Shown piece after piece: positions 6,499-10,026 of a DNA stretch of 10,026 nucleotides. Position 1 is the stretch's first letter. Each line of letters begins with the position of its first letter. The notes under the pieces are model-generated. The model had not been told where the DNA came from and made no database searches. It saw nothing but the letters and a program-made list of their open reading frames with translations. This stretch comes from Clostridia bacterium (GTDB taxonomy: Bacteria; Bacillota; Clostridia; DUPQ01), in assembly GCA_030592355.1 (NCBI GenBank), contig JAUVJE010000079.1, positions 1 through 10,026 of the forward strand, written 5' to 3'. The translations under genes were made by a program, and so were the position numbers.

Positions 6499-7462
6499 AA
6501 TCCTTGATATATTATATAAAAATATGGGAAGTGCTGTTTCCGGACAGGAGCTGAGCCGCCGTCTCGGGGTATCACGCACCGCTGTTTGGAAACATATCAA
6601 AGCACTATCCGCTGAAGGTTATTCTATAAAAAGTTCAGGGGGCAAAGGATATAATCTGACTCAATCCGATGTGCTGAATGAATATGAATTGAGAAAGACA
6701 ATTGGTGAAGACATACCTTTTGTATTTAAAAAATCAATTGATTCAACAAATAATCTTGCAAAAAAAATCGCGGTGGAAACTGAAAATAGTTTTATGTTTG
6801 TTGTTGCGGAAAACCAGGAATCCGGCAGGGGAAGATTAGGAAGATCCTTTGAATCAGCCAATAAAAAGGGAATATGGTGTTCTTTCATACTGAAACCCGA
6901 CCTAGATCCTGAGAGTGCTCTAATAATAACAGTGGCTGCTGCAAGCGCCGTGTGTAAAACCATTGAAGAAGTTTGCGAATTAGAGACGGGCATCAAGTGG
7001 CCAAACGATATAATAGCGGGTAAAAAGAAAATCTGCGGCATACTTTCTGAGATGAGCTGTGAGACAGGCGCTATAGAATATATAGTAGTGGGAATTGGAA
7101 TTAACATTAAGCAGACACTAAATGATTTTTCGGATGAAGTGGCTGAAATAGCCACTTCGGTGTTGCTTGAAGCGGGACGCAGGTGCCTAAGGGCAGAAAT
7201 CATATCTTCATTGTGTTATAATATGCAGGAGGTATATGGCCTTGTTAAGGAAGGCAATATCAAAGAGATTGTTAATAGATGGAAAAAGTATTCTGTTACA
7301 GATGGTAAAGCTATAAAAATTATCAAAAACGGTGTAATAGCAAATGTTTTTGCAGAGGGAATAGATGACAGGGGCAGGCTTATTATTACCGATGAGAACG
7401 GTGTAAAAACCGAATATAATTCAGGAGAAATATCCATAAGGGGTATAATGGGATACACTTGA
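6488..7462 (+). CDS. birA: Biotin--[acetyl-CoA-carboxylase] ligase and biotin repressor (bifunctional BirA)
   Basis: BirA activates biotin to biotinyl-AMP and attaches it to a lysine of biotin-dependent carboxylases; group II enzymes also bind DNA to repress biotin genes. This 324-aa protein has all three parts. A winged helix-turn-helix spans about 1-60 (VSGQELSRRLGVSRTAVWKH at 17-36). The catalytic domain shows GRGRLGR (113-119), KWPNDI (170-175), KKICGILSE with probable catalytic K181, and VGIGIN (201-206). A C-terminal SH3-like domain spans about 275-320 and includes GIDDRGRLII. The reading frame is open upstream to 6335, but the ATG at 6488 gives the family N-terminus and has AGGAA at 6475-6479, so the longer version is rejected. 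It overlaps the preceding gene by 11 bases in another frame. No biotin operon or clear BirA operator is in this window, so its regulatory targets must lie elsewhere. Confidence 0.95.
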   Translation: MKNKILDILYKNMGSAVSGQELSRRLGVSRTAVWKHIKALSAEGYSIKSSGGKGYNLTQSDVLNEYELRKTIGEDIPFVFKKSIDSTNNLAKKIAVETENSFMFVVAENQESGRGRLGRSFESANKKGIWCSFILKPDLDPESALIITVAAASAVCKTIEEVCELETGIKWPNDIIAGKKKICGILSEMSCETGAIEYIVVGIGINIKQTLNDFSDEVAEIATSVLLEAGRRCLRAEIISSLCYNMQEVYGLVKEGNIKEIVNRWKKYSVTDGKAIKIIKNGVIANVFAEGIDDRGRLIITDENGVKTEYNSGEISIRGIMGYT

Positions 7463-7473
7463 AAGGAGCAGAA

Positions 7474-7845
7474 ATGACACAGGAAAACAACAAAACTTAT
7501 CATAAAAACACTAATAGAAGCAATAGTTCAAACAGAAAAAGCGACTATAATAAAAGCAATGCCAATAGCGGCAATAAAAACACTAACGAAAGATATCAAA
7601 AATCCGGTCAAAATCCGGGCGACAGAAAAAAAGAGGTTAATAAAAGCGAAAAAAGCAATAATTACAAGAGCAACAAAAATTACTATAAGACCAAAAATTA
7701 CAAGAAAAAGAGCTATAATTTTAAAAGGAATCAAAAATCAAGAAAACCCTTTATCGAAACCATAGATGACATTAAGAGGGATATCAGGAGGGTTGAAAAA
7801 GAAATCCGCCTGGAAATAGAGGAAATCAAAAGTTTGAAAGTGTAG
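7474..7845 (+). CDS. Lys/Asn-rich low-complexity protein with C-terminal charged helix
   Basis: A 123-aa protein with an unusual composition. Residues about 1-92 are almost entirely Asn, Lys, Ser, Tyr, Arg, Gln and Gly, with many NK, SN, KNY and YK repeats, so it is probably disordered and strongly basic. Residues about 93-123 form a charged amphipathic helix (IDDIKRDIRRVEKEIRLEIE, then EIKSLKV) that could be a short coiled coil or docking helix. The ATG at 7474 is chosen because AAAGGAG (7462-7468) lies 5 bases upstream; an in-frame TTG at 7459 is less likely. Its genuine ribosome site and tight fit between birA (11 bp) and coaX (7 bp) argue that it is translated. I recall small proteins of similar design next to coaX in other Clostridia, but know no function. 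The basic disordered part suggests nucleic-acid or polyanion binding, by inference only. Confidence 0.8.
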   Translation: MTQENNKTYHKNTNRSNSSNRKSDYNKSNANSGNKNTNERYQKSGQNPGDRKKEVNKSEKSNNYKSNKNYYKTKNYKKKSYNFKRNQKSRKPFIETIDDIKRDIRRVEKEIRLEIEEIKSLKV

Positions 7846-7852
7846 GGATACG

Positions 7853-8641
7853 ATGCTTCTTGCAATTGATGTAGGTAATACCAATATTGTAATCGGATTG
7901 TATGAAGGGAAAAAACTTCTTCATGTTTGGCGGCTTGCAACAAATAAAGAAAGAACAAGCGATGAATTCGGTGTATTTTTTCTCACCATGTTTCAAAACA
8001 CCGGGTTTTTAATGGAGCAGGTAAAGGATATTATAATATCCAGTGTGGCTCCGAATGTCATGTATTCATTAAGGCATGCAATCAGAAAATTTTATAATTC
8101 CAAGCCAATACTCGTTGAACCGGGCATTAAAACAGGGCTTAACATTAAAATAGATAATCCCAGGGAATTGGGAGCAGACCTCATTGTTGGGGCTGTGGCA
8201 GCCTATGACATGTATAAAGGACCCGTTATCATAGTTGATTTCGGAACTGCGACCAAGTTAAGCGCTGTAAATGGAAAAGGCGAATTTCTGGGTGTTGTTA
8301 TATGTCCCGGAATACAGGTTTCAGCAGATGCCCTCACTCAGAGGACAGCAAAGCTTCCAAGAATTCAGATTGTAAAACCTAAACATGTTCTTGGTACCAA
8401 TACCGTTGAAAGCATGCAGTCGGGCCTGGTTTACGGGAATGTCGGTAAAATAGATTACCTTGTAAACAGAATAAAGGATGAAATTGCTGACGGCGGGGAC
8501 AAAAGAGAGAATGTAAAAGTGGTTGCCACCGGCGGTCTTGCACGTCTTATAACTGAAGAAACAAAGGAAATAGATGATGTGAATGGGTTGCTCACGCTTG
8601 AAGGACTCAGGTTGATATATGAGAAAAACAAATCAGAGTGA
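7853..8641 (+). CDS. coaX: Type III pantothenate kinase
   Basis: Catalyses the first step of CoA synthesis, ATP-dependent phosphorylation of pantothenate, in the cytosol; this form is usually not feedback-inhibited by CoA and needs a monovalent cation. The 262-aa length is typical. It belongs to the ASKHA fold: phosphate-1 motif DVGNTN (6-11), the pantothenate-binding and catalytic GADL (107-110, D109 the likely base), and phosphate-2 DFGTAT (129-134). ERTSDEFG (33-40) and NTVESMQSGLVYGNVG (183-198) are further signatures. Two small deviations stand out: DFGTATKLS where most members read DFGTATTxD, and GVVICPGI (147-154) where GGVIxPGI is usual. The ribosome site AGGGA (7844-7848) overlaps the preceding stop codon. 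The end overlaps the next gene by 23 bases. Confidence 0.96.
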   Translation: MLLAIDVGNTNIVIGLYEGKKLLHVWRLATNKERTSDEFGVFFLTMFQNTGFLMEQVKDIIISSVAPNVMYSLRHAIRKFYNSKPILVEPGIKTGLNIKIDNPRELGADLIVGAVAAYDMYKGPVIIVDFGTATKLSAVNGKGEFLGVVICPGIQVSADALTQRTAKLPRIQIVKPKHVLGTNTVESMQSGLVYGNVGKIDYLVNRIKDEIADGGDKRENVKVVATGGLARLITEETKEIDDVNGLLTLEGLRLIYEKNKSE

Positions 8642-9995
8642 ACCTATAAATGAATTTCTAAATAAAAACATACAAAGAAAACCTGTGAGTTTTCATATGC
8701 CGGGCCATAAATACGGGCGGTTTTTTTCGCATTATATAAAAACAGGAACATTCAAAATGGATATTACAGAAATTCCGGGTGCGGACAACATTAAAAAACC
8801 AGAGGGGATAATCAAAAAATCCTTAAAAAAGATTGCCGGGGAATATGGATCCTATGCAGCCTTTTATCTCACCAACGGTTCAACGTCAGGTATTCATGCA
8901 ATTATCAGATATGCTTCATTAACGGGGCGTAAAATCCTACTGTCCAGGGATTGCCATATAAGCGCTGTCAACGGAACAATTCTTTTTGATGTAGAAACAG
9001 CATATATCCCATCGGGAAATGAGAACGGTATTCCGGTTCCCGTTACAGCCGGTGATGTGAAAAAATACGTTGAAAAAAATCCCGATGCCTGTGGAGTTCT
9101 CTTAACATCCCCAAATTATTATGGGAAAACGGCAGACATTGCCAAGATAGCACATATAGTTCATGAAAAAGGTATGTTTTTGGCAGTTGACGAAGCACAT
9201 GGAGCACATTTTGAATTTGCCGGTCTTGCGCATCTGAGCGGCATAGGTCATGGGGCAGATATGGTGTGCCACAGCATGCACAAAACACTGCCGGTTTATA
9301 ATCAAGGCGCGGTATTTCATATTTGTTCGGATATTATTGATATTGATAAAATACGGGAAGCTGTAAATATGCTGGGTACGACAAGTCCGTCATATCCTTT
9401 GATTGCATCTATGGAGAAAGCGGCTTCCTATTACAGTTTAAATGGTAAAAGATTTTACAGCAGATTAAAAGAAAATATATTACAACTAAAACATAAGCTT
9501 GAGTCAAAAACTAATTATAAAATATTGGAGACCGATGATTTTACGCGGATTGTAATTCAAACACCGGGAAATGGATTTAAAACTGCAGCCATACTGCATG
9601 ATAAATATAAAATAGACATAGAAGCGGCGGATTTTTATCATATAATTTGTATCGCCACCCCGTCAAATCGAAGAGGTGATTTTAAGAAGCTGGTAAAAGC
9701 TTTGTATAAAATTGAAATACCGGATAAGATAATCGAATCACCCGAGATTCCCGGTATTCCCGAAAAATTATTAGAACAGTCACAGGCCTACTATATGAAA
9801 CACAAAACAGTACCTGTGGATATGGCCGAAGGACGTATTTGTGGTACAATAATAGTATCTTATCCGCCAGGTACACCATTGATTTGCCCGGGAGAAAATA
9901 TAGACGGTTGTATTGTAGAATACATTAAGATTATAACGGAAGCGGGTGGTAATGTATTAGGGGTGGAAAACAATAAAATACCCGTATTGGAGTGA
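8619..9995 (+). CDS. Orn/Lys/Arg decarboxylase family PLP enzyme (YaaO/SpeA-like)
   Basis: A fold-type I PLP enzyme of the compact group III decarboxylases (458 aa, close to Bacillus YaaO), which typically make polyamine precursors such as agmatine or cadaverine from arginine or lysine. Motifs in order are HMPGHK (26-31), LTNGSTSGIHA (84-94), VDEAHGAHFEF (190-200) and the PLP lysine K222 in HSMHKTLPVYNQG (218-230). The C-terminal lid domain carries SYPPGTPLICPGE (414-426). The stretch after the lysine is YNQGAVFH where LTQxxxLH is usual, so substrate fit may differ. The start at 8619 lies inside the end of coaX (23-base overlap); its ribosome site is weak, but no other in-frame ATG occurs before the conserved HMPGHK motif. 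Placement just before tmk mirrors the yaaO-tmk order in Bacillus. The substrate cannot be decided from sequence. Confidence 0.92.
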   Translation: MRKTNQSEPINEFLNKNIQRKPVSFHMPGHKYGRFFSHYIKTGTFKMDITEIPGADNIKKPEGIIKKSLKKIAGEYGSYAAFYLTNGSTSGIHAIIRYASLTGRKILLSRDCHISAVNGTILFDVETAYIPSGNENGIPVPVTAGDVKKYVEKNPDACGVLLTSPNYYGKTADIAKIAHIVHEKGMFLAVDEAHGAHFEFAGLAHLSGIGHGADMVCHSMHKTLPVYNQGAVFHICSDIIDIDKIREAVNMLGTTSPSYPLIASMEKAASYYSLNGKRFYSRLKENILQLKHKLESKTNYKILETDDFTRIVIQTPGNGFKTAAILHDKYKIDIEAADFYHIICIATPSNRRGDFKKLVKALYKIEIPDKIIESPEIPGIPEKLLEQSQAYYMKHKTVPVDMAEGRICGTIIVSYPPGTPLICPGENIDGCIVEYIKIITEAGGNVLGVENNKIPVLE

Positions 9996-9997
9996 AT

Positions 9998-10026
9998 ATG
10001 AAAAAGGGACTTTTTATATCTGTCGA
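9998..10026 (+). CDS. tmk: Start of probable thymidylate kinase (3' truncated)
   Basis: Nine complete codons read MKKGLFISV, followed by GA, which must encode Glu or Asp. This is the typical opening of dTMP kinase just before its P-loop (xGxxxxGKS/T), which lies beyond the window. GGAG at 9989-9992 precedes the ATG by 5 bases, and the gene begins 2 bases after the decarboxylase stop. A YaaO-type decarboxylase followed by tmk is a known Firmicute order. The call rests on nine residues plus position, so it remains provisional. Confidence 0.7.

Noticed and set aside
7415..7449. Two TATAAT hexamers (7415-7420 and 7444-7449) near the end of birA, considered as an internal promoter.
   Set aside because: Neither has a recognisable -35 hexamer about 17 bp upstream, and such hexamers arise often in AT-rich coding DNA.
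7528..7734. A minus-strand frame encoding a very hydrophobic 68-aa peptide that looks like membrane segments.
   Set aside because: It is the reverse complement of the Lys/Asn-rich gene, whose AAA/AAT codons read as Phe and Ile on the other strand; there is no sign of an independent gene.

Overview
The window looks like a chromosomal segment of a low-GC Firmicute, most likely class Clostridia. The evidence is moderately AT-rich DNA, strong AGGAG-type ribosome binding sites, tightly packed same-strand genes, and several clostridial traits: a fused NAD(P)HX epimerase/dehydratase, a dihydropteroate-synthase-like protein with the extra N-terminal domain I recall from clostridial FolP proteins, and a YaaO-type decarboxylase directly before tmk. 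I see no mobile element, CRISPR array, tRNA or rRNA. Every supported gene is on the + strand.

Layout. Bases 3-110 are the last 35 codons of an unrecognised gene, followed by a rho-independent terminator (131-175). A new unit starts at an extended -10 promoter (216-224) placed so close to the ATG that the nnr transcript may be leaderless. This unit holds nnr (231-1760, NAD(P)HX repair) and alr (1762-2916, alanine racemase). A near-consensus sigma-A promoter (TTGACC-17 bp-TATAAT, 2926-2954) then starts a second unit. Its genes are a signal-peptide-bearing protein of unknown function (3029-3613), an iron-type alcohol dehydrogenase (3647-4750), a DHPS-like pterin-binding protein (4750-5889), an unknown 198-aa protein (5902-6498), birA (6488-7462), a Lys/Asn-rich low-complexity protein (7474-7845), coaX (7853-8641), an Orn/Lys/Arg decarboxylase family protein (8619-9995) and the first codons of probable tmk (from 9998). 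Gaps are 33 bp or less and several genes overlap, so this reads as one long operon with translational coupling.

How the genes fit together. Much of the segment is cofactor housekeeping: repair of hydrated NAD(P)H, CoA synthesis from pantothenate (CoaX), biotin attachment and sensing (BirA), a pterin-type fold (DHPS-like) and two PLP enzymes (Alr, decarboxylase). The least ordinary items are the DHPS-like protein, which keeps the pterin-pocket residues but has lost both substrate-loop signatures, and the three uncharacterised proteins built into the operon (3029-3613, 5902-6498, 7474-7845). I did not find a clearly new multi-gene system. The window is mainly a conserved clostridial core segment with a few unexplained members.
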